From: Agrypnia vestita
Lineage: Eukaryota; Arthropoda; Insecta; Trichoptera; Phryganeidae
Reading direction: 5' to 3'
DNA: 64,000 nucleotides
Assembly: GCA_016648135.1 (NCBI GenBank)
Contig: JADDOH010023020.1
Span: 1-64,000 of the forward strand
Below are positions 12,801 through 27,800 of this stretch, piece after piece (within the stretch, counting starts at the first letter, position 1; each line of letters starts with the position of its first letter). The translations under genes and the position numbers were made by a program. Below the pieces are notes generated by a model, which was given only the letters and a program-made list of their open reading frames with translations, made no database searches and was not told where the DNA came from.

Positions 12801-15800
12801 GCTAGATGAGTTATTTTGTCAATACTGTAGTTAATATTTAAATAATAATAGATTGAGATAACACTATATTTAGGTTAGTATTAATTACATATAATGATAG
12901 CAGGGAACGCTCCTCTCGAAGTTTTATGATAGGAACATAACAACTCAACATTTATGTAGTAAAAAGATTATTTAAGGATAAATTAAAATGTTAAGTAGCT
13001 AAATCATAGCTTCATTCCTCATTTCAATCGAATGCTATTCACACAATCACTGTAACGGTTTCACTCGGTTTATTAAGGATGAAACATACCTACTACTAAA
13101 CGCCACGTATGTCGGTACTTATCAATCTCATATATTTAATATGGTCAGAAACAAATAGAAAACACGCCATGTGATGAAACGCAACCCCACGCGGTAACAT
13201 CCAGTCGATCCAGGTCGTCGTGTTGCCGGGATAGTGGCACACTCGCCACCCGGCGCATCGCACGCGGTGTGTTTCCTGTTAACACTCGACACCACGCGTC
13301 TTGACTTGACGATAAGTTATTTCCTTCTTAATGCTGTCGGTTTTAATAAAGTCATGTAAAACTTCAAATTACGTTTCATTTTTCCGAAAATATAAATGAT
13401 ATCTCTCACTATCTTGGAGAAATTTTCTATAAAGGGCATGATATTCATTATGCGTAACTTTATATTGATTTATTTCATGAATTCAGTACCGTCTATGTCT
13501 AATACGTATTTTTTTTTATTCAACTGTTTCAGTATAAAATATGTCCCTAAAATCTGCAATAAATCTTGAAAATATTCATCCAGCTCGTCTTTAAATAGTA
13601 TCTACCTAAATCCATGGCCAAGTCAATACACTCCGTCTTTAGCGAAGCTATGATACTTAGGGATGGGTCGTCGACGTATTTACCGTCGACGAAACGAGAC
13701 CGTCCACGTCCATCCATCGACGAGACGATCAACTAGTTGAATTCGTCAACTAGTTGACGCGTCAACTTCGTTACGCGGACGTTCTATCTAAACATCGGGA
13801 CGATGGTCAACTGTCTACGGTTCAACACGACGCTTCTCGACGGCTCAACCGTTGGCTATTTTTATGACGTTAATTTTTAAAATTTAAAGAAGTTCGAAGG
13901 AATATAGTTTCGGGGAAAGTAAAACCGCTACTTGTGCTTATATGTAAAAAGAAATATTTTATTATTTATTTGTTTACGCACATTATAGGCTTTTACATTT
14001 GTTTTATATACTTCTTTCTATATATAATAAAGAAAGAAGTAGGTTACACACAATATCAGGTGTAAGCAGTAAAATATTAGTTCAATAAAAAATAAAATAA
14101 TAAACAGAATTGTTTTATTTTATACAGCGTAAAATTGGGAATTCACCGAATCGTCGCACGTGACATCACAAAAAATCAAGTAAAAAATAATAGACAATAG
14201 CTTATTAAGCCTATCTCGCCCTACGCATGTATTCAAATTTCAAATCTCTAGTCATAGTTCGTGTACACAGATCTGCACTCTATGGTAGTGTACTTTAGAG
14301 TTGAAATGAAATTACCCGTCGAGCCGTCTATGACGTCTATGGCATCTACAAGCAATACCCTACAAGTCGACAGCGAGAGATGAGAGAGAAATAAACGGAG
14401 ACGTTTCGTCTTGCTCTCGCTCGTTGCTTTGCATTGCGTTACAGTACGGCCACTCTATGATGGCACTTTTGACGTTTAGACTTACATGAAGTTTCGTAAT
14501 TAATGACAGCTGAACATTGGAGGACAAATGCTATACTTTATTGCGCGAACGCCAGAGTAGTGATGTCCATCAACATTAAACATGGAATGAAGGAAATGAT
14601 TCAAAATGTTATAGGACATTGATTGCCTGTATAATATGCGTAGAATACGCAGAATAAGTATCCAAAATAACACAACAAATCTGACAGATCGATTGTGCCC
14701 TCTACATATGATCTTTTTCTATGGCTTTATTAGAGGGCAAAGAAAACGGCTACAAAACAATAAAAGACGGATCAGACCGGGTGATGTTTTTTTGTCTCTT
14801 TTTCTCTCATGTGTCGCCATATTGTTTAAACTGAGTAAGCTCTATTTTACCACGTATAAAGGTTTGGTAAAATGCTTTATTATCCCTCCACGGTACGTCA
14901 TTGATGAAATCGCATCGGAATATGGGCACCAAGTAATACGATTATCGCCTTACCATTGCGAATACAACGCAATTGAATTGATATGGGCTCAAATCAAGGG
15001 ATATGCAGCAAGGCATAATACAGAACCTCCATTTACGACATCAAAAATGTTAAAATTATTAGAAGAAGCTTGTCAACGTACAACTCAAACAGACTGGGCT
15101 AATGTAGTGAATAGAACCGTGCGACGAATAAAGGAAGATTTCGAAAGAGATATTAGAATAGATAATATTTTAGATAATGATATTATAATTAATTTAGGAA
15201 ATGATAGCAGCGACGATAGTTCAATGGAGAGTGATAGTAATGGGGATGAATCAGATTTGAAAAATTCAAGTAAATATTTTTATCTAAGAAAAATGTGTTT
15301 TATTATTCTTCTATAACCTTTTTTATGTACAAAGACTTTCTCAACTCACACCGTGCGACGAATTTTTTTTCGACTGAATTTTTTCGTTAATGATTTTAAA
15401 TGTGTCACAACACTATTACGATCTGTCAAAAATGCCATCTTACGATGGCTCGAGTATAATCTCGAATCGTCCACCGACCACGGCGTCCGCTGTCCACCGT
15501 CTACGAATTCAACTAGTCCATGCGATAAACGTAAACGGTCGACGCGTCGATGCAACGTCAACGGTTGATTTCAACTAGTCCGTCCATTCAACGCCCATCC
15601 CTAATGATACTAGCAAAGCGTCTTGTAGCATAGTGTCGACACGTCAAGTCTAGGTAGTTTTGGTAGTATGTTTCAACCTTTACTGGGTCTTTCTTCTGTG
15701 ATCTATTATCGCTAAATGCTTGGCCTCTGCAGAATATCTTTGAAACCACTTACTGCTTGAATTCTGTCATTATATGACCCTTGTGACGAACATTGCTGTA

Positions 15801-18800
15801 CGTACGCTGCTCGTCTTGACAAGGGTTGCTACCTTTTTTTGTGTACAAATAGAATACATTGGTTATAAAGGTAGAAAAAAGAAATACATTGTGTTAAAAT
15901 AAAGTAAGATATACTTTACTTTTTTATTTTGCTTAAAAACATACGTTTCATTACTTTTAGCAAGAAAATAATTAACTTGCGTTTCGGAAAAAGGATATTT
16001 GGAACCTATTTGGAGACGGCAAAATTTGCTTAAAAACATATATTTCATTACTTTTAGCAACTTTTAACAAATAATTATCACTACTATAAACAACTGCACA
16101 GAATGTTTGCAGTCTATATTATTTAAGTTAAAGTAAATAAGTCATTAATTTTTATCAGATTCAGAGACGCTTTATTTCTTTCATCTCGCCATTTGCTATT
16201 CATCGCAGAAAAAACTCTAAAAAACAATTAATCGTATTTTAACTGCACTCAATTCACCTTACACACAACAAACAAGAAATTTTTACAATAATGTTGACAT
16301 TTGAGGTTAGGTTGCATTAAAAAACGAGCGTTTATGTGGCGACCGCCACAGGGTATATCGTCAATTATCGAACCTATTCCGCATCAATCGACAACATCAT
16401 CGACCCCGGTAACTCTCTCGTTCCATTTTACGCAAAAATTTCTACGATCAACTTTTTTTGTATGTTATAAGTAAAATGAATCCAAGAGAAATCAAATCAC
16501 GCGAAATGAAGTATTTCCGCGCACTTTATTGTTCTCATAAAGTATAGAGTATAATTACCCGAAATAACGTACAATACTTTATAATAAAGTACGGGTGGCA
16601 ACCCTAGTCTTGACCTTAAATCTTTCCCCTACGTTAATATACCCTCAGTCTGCACAGCGAGACGGTTTGCCGCACATTACGGGACGCGCGCGGATGAATT
16701 AACGCTCGCGACAAATGTATTAACGCATTGCCCCCGCAGTTCAGTAGTGGAACAATTTATTGGCCGAAGTTGTTGCACGCAGGGTCGGCGGGTCAGCGGG
16801 TCGGCGGGTCAGCGCCGGGTCGGCCGACCGAAAGGTCGCCCGCGCGAAGTGACGCGTGACATTTGGATGCGACGATAATAATAATAATTATAACAATCAT
16901 TGCGAAACGAGACGGCGAATCAGCGAATCGGTCACGGAATTATATAAACAGTTATTAATTCGCGCTGGAAGATGACAAGCGCAGGTACCGTTTAACCTCT
17001 TATTCATTACCTGCATTCCTAACGAGCCTGTAGTTTGAAACATATTTCTATTTATTTATGTTTCTTGTATTGCGACACAATACGTCTAGTAGCCCTGGTG
17101 TCTTTGTGTTAAGTTGGTATAATTGTATTTTAAATTAGTATTAATTAACCAAAAAAACACAATTTTGAAAACTAGGATAACAGACGTTTATTGAATATAG
17201 TTCATATAGTTCATTACTATGTTAACAAATAAAATTAAAAAACTTACATATATTTTCGAGGAATTACGGAACATACTGGACAAAGACACTTTAAAAACTG
17301 TATATTACGCTATTGTACAATCATTTCTAACCTATAATATTATTTGCTGGGGAAACTGCTATAAGACCACCCTAGAGCCTTTACATAATGCACAAAAATT
17401 AATCTTAAAAATCGTGTTGAAAAAAAGTTTTTTATACTCCTCACAACTTTTATTCAGCGAAAATAAAATCATGACTGTCAGCCAGCTTGCCATTATTCAA
17501 ACTCTGTGCAAATTCTATAAAATCAAAATTATTATTAAACGAAACCAGCAAATGCACCATACTAGAATGTCCACTTCTTTAATGTATCAGCCAATAAGTG
17601 CCAAGACAGTGTTTGGACAAAGAAGGTTTTTTTTACAAGGCTCCTTTGTTCTTCAATGCTCTTCCCGAAAATATTAGGAGTGCAAACACTCTATCACTTT
17701 TTAAAAGTGATATCCAAATGTCTTTGGTGTCCATTCTATCAGTCAGTGTGGACATCCTACTCTTAACTTTTTACACAACACTATTGGAGAAGACATTATT
17801 GTCACCTGCATTTGCACAAATACCCAACTGCCGAAAACAGGTCATAATTTATTGCTCATAAAACTTCATTTCTTATCACTATTTAATATACACAAACATT
17901 CATTTAATTTTCTTATATAGGTACATACCTAAATATACTTTTAACTGTGCATAATATATACATTTTGTTACTATCCATGCATATGATTTTTATATATATT
18001 ACTCTACTTTCACTATTGCTTTTGTATTTTACAGTATATACTGTTCTTATTATTCACATTTTATATTTATATACTCAATTAATTAATTAATTAATTTTAT
18101 AGTTATATAGTATCTTGTTGTATATCTTTATTATTTTTTGTTCTAACTACATTGTTCAGCTGCTCATCTCGGCTCAGGTTCTTCCTAGTGAGATGAGCGG
18201 CTCCATCTCCTATGTCATGTAACAAGATGAAGATAAATAAATTAAAAAAATATGTTTAGAAGCAAATATCTTCTTGTTACGCTCTCGGTCGCTGATAGCG
18301 AACATCCCACGGTCAATATTATCCGGCAAAGATTTGTTCCTATCTGCAACATTCCCGGCGGCTTCTGGAAGTGAGCAGAATACGCCAAACTCATCCATCC
18401 AGCTGGTGACCTCCCTTCGACTGCCTTGTAGTAGCATTTCATTCGTACGTTTTTTGACATGTCCGAAGTATTAATATATTGTCATACGGAACTATTTTTT
18501 CTGTAAGCTGTTCACTGTATCGCCGCCAGCAGCGCACTTCTAACGCATCTATCTCCTTGCGCTCTGATTGGCTCCGATATCTTACTGGGAAATTTTGCCT
18601 CGATATTCGAATCGTAATGTCGTCTTTGTCGGGTCCTAAAGAATAAGTATGCAAAAGTTATGTCAGATTAGTCAAACGGTGTTGACTTGTAGGAACAGAG
18701 AATAGACACACAGACAGATATTGAGTTTTACAGGTACAGATTCTTCTCAACAGTCGATTACCGTAGATTTACTTCACCAAGGCCCGGTTGCGCCATCCGT

Positions 18801-21800
18801 AGTAAAGGTAAAATTATAGGTAAAAAAGTTACCCGGGTAACTTTTTTTACTAAAACGGGTTGTTCCATCTATGGTAAAAAATATTTTACTCGCCGAAATA
18901 CATACAAGAGTAACATTTTTTTGTTCTCCAATGTCGGTGGGTAAAAGTAAAATCGTTGGTAAAAAAAATGGCCGTCCTCTCACAGCTGATTTGAAAATGT
19001 GACATTTGTCCATGTAGGTTCTTGTAATTTGAATTTTATCGCTGTCATTGTCGTATTGATATTTGTAAACATTACAATGAATCTTTTAATTTCGCGTTAT
19101 TTTAGCGATGGTTTAACGTTTGTTTGGTATATTTGAACTGGTTTTGAACCGCAAAAGTACGTATTGCCAGTGGTAAAAAACTGAAGTAAATCAAATTCCA
19201 TAGACATGTGCAGTATTTGAGGTTTATTCCGCTTGGCACCCTTACTTTGGTTTAACAGTGATACAAAAGACGTTTCAGCAATCCGAAATCGAGTTTACTC
19301 TCGGCGGATGATAAAAAAAATTACTCGGATAAATTTTACTAGAGTAAAATTTAGTTCGAATGGCATAGATTTTTACGGAAACGAGTTGTTTAATTGGTGG
19401 AGAACGCAAAAATTTATGCTTGAAACGAATTTTTACTTGTTACATCGGTCCTTATAGAGATGCACTACGAGCCGTATTGAGGTCTGTATATGTACGTATG
19501 TCTATAGTAACTTGAAGAAGATAAGAAATAACATCTTGATTTATATAATTCCCGCGGAGGCTTAAGTATAATATATATATATATATATATAATATATATA
19601 ACAGAAACTTGGCAAGTAGATTCCTGACTATGTTATGAGTATAAAATGTTTATGCAACCATGGCCTAATGTCAATAGTTATGGAGATATGCAATATCAAA
19701 GTTGGCATTTTTTTTCCAATATTTCTTAATTATTTTTTGAACAAAGTTGAACTATCATTACAGTAACTTATGTCGATTATGAAAAATTCATTTGCTTTAA
19801 AACAAGTCGAATAAAATGATAAAAACCTTGCAAAAATTGAAAAAAGTTATTTTTTACAAGGTTTTCATCATTTTATTTCAGTTGTATCGAAGCAAATGAA
19901 TTTTTCATGATCGATGTAAAGTAATAATAGTTGAACTTTTTGCAAAAAAATATGTCAGAAGTATTGAAAAAAATGCAAACTTTGATATTGCATATCTCCA
20001 TAACTATTGATTTTAGGTCATGGTTGCTTCAACGTTTCAGACTCGTAACATAGGTAGGAATCTACCGGCCAAGTCTCTGCTGCTAGCTCTGGTACACCTG
20101 TATATATCCTGCCAGTGACTGTTTGAAGTTGAGTAACCATTTGACACATCGCGTGTGGTTTGTCTTTACTTTGATGTAAGACCGATCTTTTATCGAAGTT
20201 TACAACATAGAACATGAATAGGTAGGTAAACTCCCACGCGCAGCTTGTAAATCAGAAATGGCTCTGTCCTAACAAACAAAGCGAGTCAAACTAAATGTGT
20301 GAGCTCAGATTTTGCTAAAAGTACGTTTTCTAACAGAATCGAGTGACCTGATGTCAAAAGTGTATACCTCAGAATCCTTTATTTTTCTCTTGTCTATGGT
20401 TTGTGAAAATTCATTTAATCTTAAGATAACCGAATCAAAAATCAAAATGTATCCGAAATCCACGGAAAATAATTGGAACTTTAAAGTAAAATTAAAACCT
20501 TTTCAATACTTGCGACCCAATTATTTAGAATTTCATTTTTAGTACATATTAAGTTTTCCGCTATTCCGGAATATTTATATAGTATTTTTTTAATTTTATT
20601 TATATTTTATTTTATTTATTTTATTTTTATTTTTATAATATATATATAGTATTTTTTGCTCCCTTTCTTTTAACTCGTAGCGTCTGCGGTTTGTTGTCTG
20701 CCGGAAAAACTTTAGATCGATTTTTAACCCTTTTCCCGTGATCCAATCGAGCTGAAACTTTACAGGCAGACTCGTGGCGACGATAAAAATGATCTAACAA
20801 ATTTTCGTTTAAAAAATTTAACAATTATAGTATAATTTTGGATTTTTCGAAATTTAAATGTTTTTTTCTAAATTGGAATCAATACATACGAATAATGACC
20901 CCGATGCGTGTAGTAGGCACGAAACCTGATTCAATGAGAAAGGGGATATAATAAAAACTTGGTTTTTATGGGTTACTTTTTTTAAATCTAAACATGTACC
21001 ACATTCTCAAGTTTCCAACCCAACTATGACTTGATTGTAATAAAAATCATGATGTCACATTTCGAAGAATTAAATTTCCATTATATCAATGTCAAATTGC
21101 CTCCGTAGAAGACGTTCCCGTGTTTTCCGTTTAGTCGGAGTCCGTTAAGCGCCCGTTAAACGTGACCAAACAAGTACGGCATTCTCGCACACCACCAAAA
21201 TATATAGACACGAACTAATAATAAATAATTATTCAAGAATAAATACTTTGACTGCATAATAGTTGTGTCTTTCATATATGCGAGGGGGACACACTTCCAC
21301 TGTGTCCTAGTCCCCTCATCTAAAGCAGGGTTTTAGTTCATCCCTGCACAATTTCATATGCAGTGATATGACTCTTAAACTCTCTACCACTCGAACACAA
21401 GGAGAGTGCCTTGCCGTTAGACCAACAAACGCGACAGTATTATTATTGACATTTAAAAAAAATATTGATTGTATTATTTGTTTATATCTACTTCTTTTAT
21501 TTGATTAATTACACCAACATGTTTCAGAAAAACTTTCCCGTTGTTTTTCTTTTCGTGCAATTTGCAAATCATTTATTAGAAAATTATCATTTTGATAAAA
21601 ATTTAGGACTTTCTATTTTACACAAATAATTTTGGTCTGAAATTGAATAATTTAGAATTATTAGAAATTAGTAAATAAAGATGTAATCAATCAATTAAAT
21701 TTAACTACTAGCCCAATTTTAAAATTTTTTCCAATAATTGCGAGTAATCAAGAACTTCAGTAATAATATTTAAAAATAATTTAGAAAAACAAGAAACAAA

Positions 21801-24800
21801 AGACATTCTGATATTTTGACAGTTATACAACGCCCTGACGATGGAAAGGTTTTTCTGAAACATGTTGGTGTAATTAATCAAATAAAAGAAGTAGTATTAT
21901 TATTTATTAATGTTGCACTATTTTGTACCTGTTGTTTATAGTCATCAGAACTAATCCTAAAGCACAAAACACCATGAACGACCTGCCATTAACATCCTCC
22001 AATTGCCTTTTGATGTTATCGAATAAAACATGAAACGGATTAGTGAAAAAGTGTCATCTGTCACCACTGGGGCAGCGGAGAATTTTTGAAATGGAACGCG
22101 GAGTAGATCCAGTGCATAATATAAATCGAGTATTGGACACCTCTCGCGAAGGTCACGACTTGCTATATAAATTGGTGACAAAAATACAAAAAGGTGTCGT
22201 TAAAACCGCAGAGTTCATTGCAGAAAAAAACATGCATTGTATTCGTGCCCCGTCGGACCGTTAATTTAAAGTTTATTTGAGAATTATTCAAATGTCGTCT
22301 AATTTCAATACTGGATCACTCCGAACGCCAGCGTTATGGCAAATCTGATGTCCCGATTTTAAATATAAACGGCGAAGATGTGTTAAAATTCGGAAATTAA
22401 ATGCCGACTTGACACATATTCGCGAATAAATAACGTTTTATCCACACAATTGACAGAAGACGACGAAAAAAATACGAACAAAGCAATTATTTTAGAAACC
22501 TAATTTTAATATTCCCGTCAGAGGCATCTTACCATTTAAGCAGTCTTACCGATCTATGTATAATATTATTTATTATGGAGAAGGTGGACAAGTCACTAAG
22601 TGTGCGCTAATTTATTTATTGTTTTAGGGACTGGTTAACACACATTATTTAATTACCTTCGTATTTATTAATAATTTAAAACAATGATAATCGGATGCGT
22701 GGGTTATTCTCTCGATTTCGATAAAAATAATGGAAATACTAGCCGCTCGTAAAACCCTTTTATAGTATTTCGCTTAAGAACGTTTACGAACAGCTTGGCT
22801 CCTCTGTCATCTATGGTCAATGTCAAAATTCATTCAAAGCGGTAAATTCTAGATTCCGACAATTTTGTCTCGAGTGGGTTGTTTGGAGTCCGTATCGAGC
22901 TTTGCGTTTGACTATAGGAGAAATAATAGGTGTCACCTATGAACATCTTCTTCTTCTTTGGGTTTTGCGTTTGACTATTGGGAAAATAATAGGTGTCACC
23001 TATGAACATCTTCTTCTTCTTCTTCAGGCTTTATCTCTCCACTGCTGGATATAAGCCTCTTCCATACTCTTCCATCCTATTTTGGAATTCGGGTTCATTT
23101 AATTTGAAAGGGGTTTGGCATTAAAACACCACGGTTGCCAGTTGCGGGTTGTGAGTTTTGAAATCAGCCGCCCTTAACATATGGAACAGACGCTGTTTGT
23201 AGCCGCCCATTATGGGTCAAATAAAAAAGCAGAAAGAGGCGGAGACCCACCCTATCCCGGAACTGTTATGGAAGTGTTTACTTTCTTACCAGTTCTTCTC
23301 AGCAAATCATCCCGTGACTTTATTTATTATTGATCAAAGTTTAACTTCGACTTTCCATCCCTATCTGCGTCTGTTGCGTTTCGAGTTTATTTAATAAAAA
23401 TAATAATAAGAACAATCTAATAAATAAAAATAAAACAATACCTTGTTCTCTTATAATGCGTGTACGTGCTACGCGATAGCCCGACAGAGAAGCAAGCAGT
23501 AAAGGCGACCATAGTCTTTACAGCCACTCCCAGAAGGGGAGAAAGGACGTCACAAATATATTTTGGTCCCGCTACCGCGACCACGGACCTGTAGAAATTC
23601 ACTCTGTCCAGGTCATAATAAACCACAGACACTACTGCCTGTTGGTCTGCGAGAGGTATTTTATTTCCCTCCTACCCTCCATATCTGGCGAGATTTCCCC
23701 TATCCTCCACCTGGGGACGCATCTCCTAGTGGTTATAAGCTCCGCCAAAGACGGAGCCTGTAAGCTTGTATGAACATGTTAATTCTCGGGTTAATTTGGA
23801 ATCGCCGGTTAAAGTTATGAACGTGTAACAGAGTCGCTCGCATCAGCCCGACACTTGGAGAGTTCTGCAGAACGCACCCTGAATTTCGTCGAAACATCCG
23901 CAGACGAGAAGGTGAATGTGGTTTCGGTGTATTTCTTCAGTGTGTCTTCGGTCCCTCCGGCTAATGAAATAGGCATATTTGTAAATAATTACACGTTGTT
24001 CTCTGTGTTTCGCAACGGCAGATGCCGACCTTGCGTCATTCATCCTCACTCTCGGTTGCTTTTGAATCGGATTGACAAGATTCGCGTACAATACCCGAAG
24101 GCTTACGCGGAGTTGGGAAACACTCGGACCGCGAGGTGCGCGGCCGACTGGAAGCTGGGCCGGTGCGCTGCTGACAGACGCGACACGCTACAAGACGCCT
24201 CGTGGCATCTGCTGCCGCAGATAGATGGAGATGTGGCGGGACTGTGATGGCTGAAATTTAAGTTTACGATGTTGCATTCCGTTTTTATAAAATATGAACC
24301 TCTCGACAGGGATCGTGATAAGAGATCTATTGCAGAGACGTGCAATGTTGAATGCAGTTATTAAGATATGTGGGAAAATGATTTATCTGCATAGAGCATT
24401 TAACTGTCGTAATGTAAGAGCGCGGGAAAATAGACTTTCTGGAAATGTAAAGATGGCGACTCATTTATGCAAACCGTGAATACCCCAGGGGTAGGCAGAG
24501 AAGGTAGATCGCCATATTCTTCTATCTTGGCACACCATTTTTGCTTCGGCTACATTCACACATCTTCTCATATAAGTTCTAAAGTTGTTGAGGCTTTTAA
24601 CGAGGCCATACTCAAATACTCGTAGTGTCTGATCGTGCCAGGTCTTTTGCGGACGCCCTCTATTCCTGTTAAATTCGACACTCGCCTCAAACTTTTTCTT
24701 AACCATCCTTTCCTCGTTCATACGTTCCACATGACGAAACCATCTCAGCACTCCTTTTTTATTCCATCTACCACACTAAAGCCAGCATTACATTCACTTC

Positions 24801-27800
24801 TAATTTGGTCATTCCTCTGAACTCTCTATTTATCTAATTTGATATAAAAGAGTGCAATATGTGTATTGAAAAAGAATTTGATTGCGGAAACAACTATGTA
24901 TGTTGTATTAGACGTGTACATCTTTAGCATCCGTCATAGAACGGATTATAAACATCAATATTTTAACGAAGGCAAAGGCAATCGAAAAGGCATCTTTTGG
25001 ATTGCCCCAGAGCGCCCGGAGCTCTTCATAGTGAAAGAAGACCAGGAAGAGAAAGGCGACTGAGAGAGAGGCTGGCTGCCAGGTAGGCTGTCCTGAACTA
25101 GCTGGATATCCAAATCGGATAAGGAGCATTACAAAATGCTGCACCATTATGTTATCTTTATAATTACTGGCTATTCTGAGTACCGTTAAGTCGGGCGGAT
25201 TACGAGCCGTGGCGGCTTTTTCCTCAAAACACTGTTCGATTTCGCCTGTGGGTTAAACGTCGATAAAGATGTCCATATCCACCATTAGCATAAATTAGAC
25301 TCTACCGCATGACATTTTGTGCATTATTTGCTCACAAGGTGCTACAATTTATGCTTAATTTCAAAAGCAGGTAATAAATGAATAACCAAGTGGCTGCGTG
25401 GGCATCGCTTTATTATAATGTACATTAATTGAAATTTATCGTCCGGTGCACCTCGAATTTATTGCACTGTTCGATGCCTATTATTAGACTAGATTCAGGA
25501 ATCATTCAACCAATTTTTATGGCACGCTTGGCTACAAATGATATCTAACAGTACAGGGTCAGAATGGGGAAGCCTCACAGTTTCAGACGGGAAGGAGATC
25601 GGAGTGTTGTGAAGATGGATGGAGACATCTATGGTCGTTAAATGGTGGTTACTCGTAAGTCTTTTCTAATAATCTATTTCCCAAAGTTGGGTTCTGGAGT
25701 AAAATTGTTAAAGACTGCCCAGATCTTGTTTTTCTGTGCCTGGCCAGCTGTGAATTGGCCAAAAACGAGTTTTCATTAAGAGCACACGATAGAGTTACAT
25801 CATCTCTTATTCCCCTGTAACTACGTGAAGATGTCACATTTTTTAAAGAATTATCTCGAAATAAGAATAATTATGTTTATTCGAAAATATTGTAAATATG
25901 CGTAAAGTAATCAAATTCTGAATTTACAATGAGGAATGTCACCAATTATTTTCAAATTTCTTGTTTATCGAAGAACATATTTATTTGTTTACATCAAATG
26001 TATTTAAACTGAATATATTAAGCTATTTTAGACAACATTTATTTTTAATTTTGCTTTTAATTTTGTTTTTATGAGCATATTCAGTTCTGTTTTTTTTAAT
26101 ACGTTAGATTAACTTCAGTTTTTTTAAAATATTCAAATATAAACATTAGGTGCACAAAAGTACTCGACAGATCTGTTTTTGTGTATTTGTGTAATAACTA
26201 TCACTTCTTAACTTTCTTCCTTCTTCCACATTCTTACTTAGTATTGGCGCTATTTTCAGAATGGGATAGTCGCTCAAAAGAGAGCGACTTAAAATGACAA
26301 ATACTGGAATATCTTACAGAACAGCGTTTGAAGCACGTTAAAATTGCAGCTCTGCATCTTCTAGAGCGTTTTAAGTGATTTAAAATCCCACTGAATCGTG
26401 CCGAAGCAGTTCAAAGCGAAAATTCAATGTCGCGGCGTGGCACGCTTATTTTTTCAATTCGCGTGCGTTGGTCAATAACCAACACGCTTGAGCCTGCTTT
26501 ATTAAGTGTTAAGTCAACATTAATCACAGGAAACATCCGAAGAGTTATTTTAATGTTTGCCAAAAATATTCAAGGATAACTTAACAGATTCTAATCTGCG
26601 CTTCGTAAACAATGGTTACGTAAATATTATTTTGTATATTTTGCTAAAAAAACAAGTTTCACCGTATTCTGTGCTGTGTTGTAGGTATACAATGTAAGAA
26701 AAATAATTATAATGAGCAATTTTTAACGCAGTTGGGATGGTATTACTACACTTCCCTAAGTGAATATGAGAAAATGGATGGTTGTATTTTGCGCGGGATC
26801 CTAAAGAGTAACTGTGTAAAATTTGGTTTGGATCTGTCAGAGTGTAAGTTATGCAGGGAGATATTCAGTTTTATTCATATGGATAAATGTTTTCAGACTT
26901 TATAAGGTCACTACTTATCCACTGCTTATCTATAAGAACAAAACATTTATTTTGACAGATTTACAGAAGTAAATTTTTATTATACCTACATATATTTGTA
27001 CAATATGTGTATACCTATTAGGGTGGATCACCGTTGTTTGATTTTTTTTTTGACAACACGAAAAAGATGCCAAATTATTTTTTTTATATTTGATTTGATG
27101 CGTACTTATAATATTTGACTAAAGATGGATATCACCTTCTACCTCCAGATCGACTGCAGAGAATATATATTTTATAAAATAAAAATTTATGAGCATTTAC
27201 AGCAAGGTTGAAATGTTTGAAAATGTATGTCTAAAAAGCAAATTAAAATTGTATTAGTAAAATTCACTTATTACTAAAAAAAATTGACATAAATTACATT
27301 TCTATTATTAAGTAGGTATTATAATAATATTTCAATTAAGGAAGGGAAGTTCTTCACCGTATTTCTTCATTTTTTCTCACGAGAATGTTACAAAGATCTC
27401 ACACCTGTAATGTATGTACACAGTAAATAGTAAACATTCGAATCACATTAAACCTATATAAATAGTAAAAAATACATGTATCGATATACACAATTTTATT
27501 AACTCACTTTTCTAAGTTTGTATTACACATACTTTTTGCCTCTTCATTGCAAAATTGCAATAATGAGACAATGTAACTCACATATGATTTAAAACAAATA
27601 AAAAATAGGTTTTACCAAAATTTCCACGCGTTCAGCATTGAGGTTATACAACCTGACGCGAACGCTGCTCGTCTACTCGAATCTCTATACTCGCACGCAC
27701 ACAGACACACACACTCGTATATAATAGAGAGGGACGATTTCTACCAGTCAACCCCTACCATAAGCCGCGTAAAGGAACTTCGTTTCAATAATCAGTTTCA

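Noticed and set aside
14636..15316. Idea that the 226-codon frame is a domesticated host gene
   Set aside because: It lies between hAT-type ends, lacks the N-terminal half of a transposase, and shows no splice context.
23855..24247. 130-codon frame in a GC-richer part of intron 1
   Set aside because: No recognisable motif and no splice or promoter context; kept only as unexplained sequence.
27690..27790. TATATAATAG near a GC-richer stretch as a promoter
   Set aside because: No downstream exon could be found; TATA-like words are common in this AT-rich DNA.
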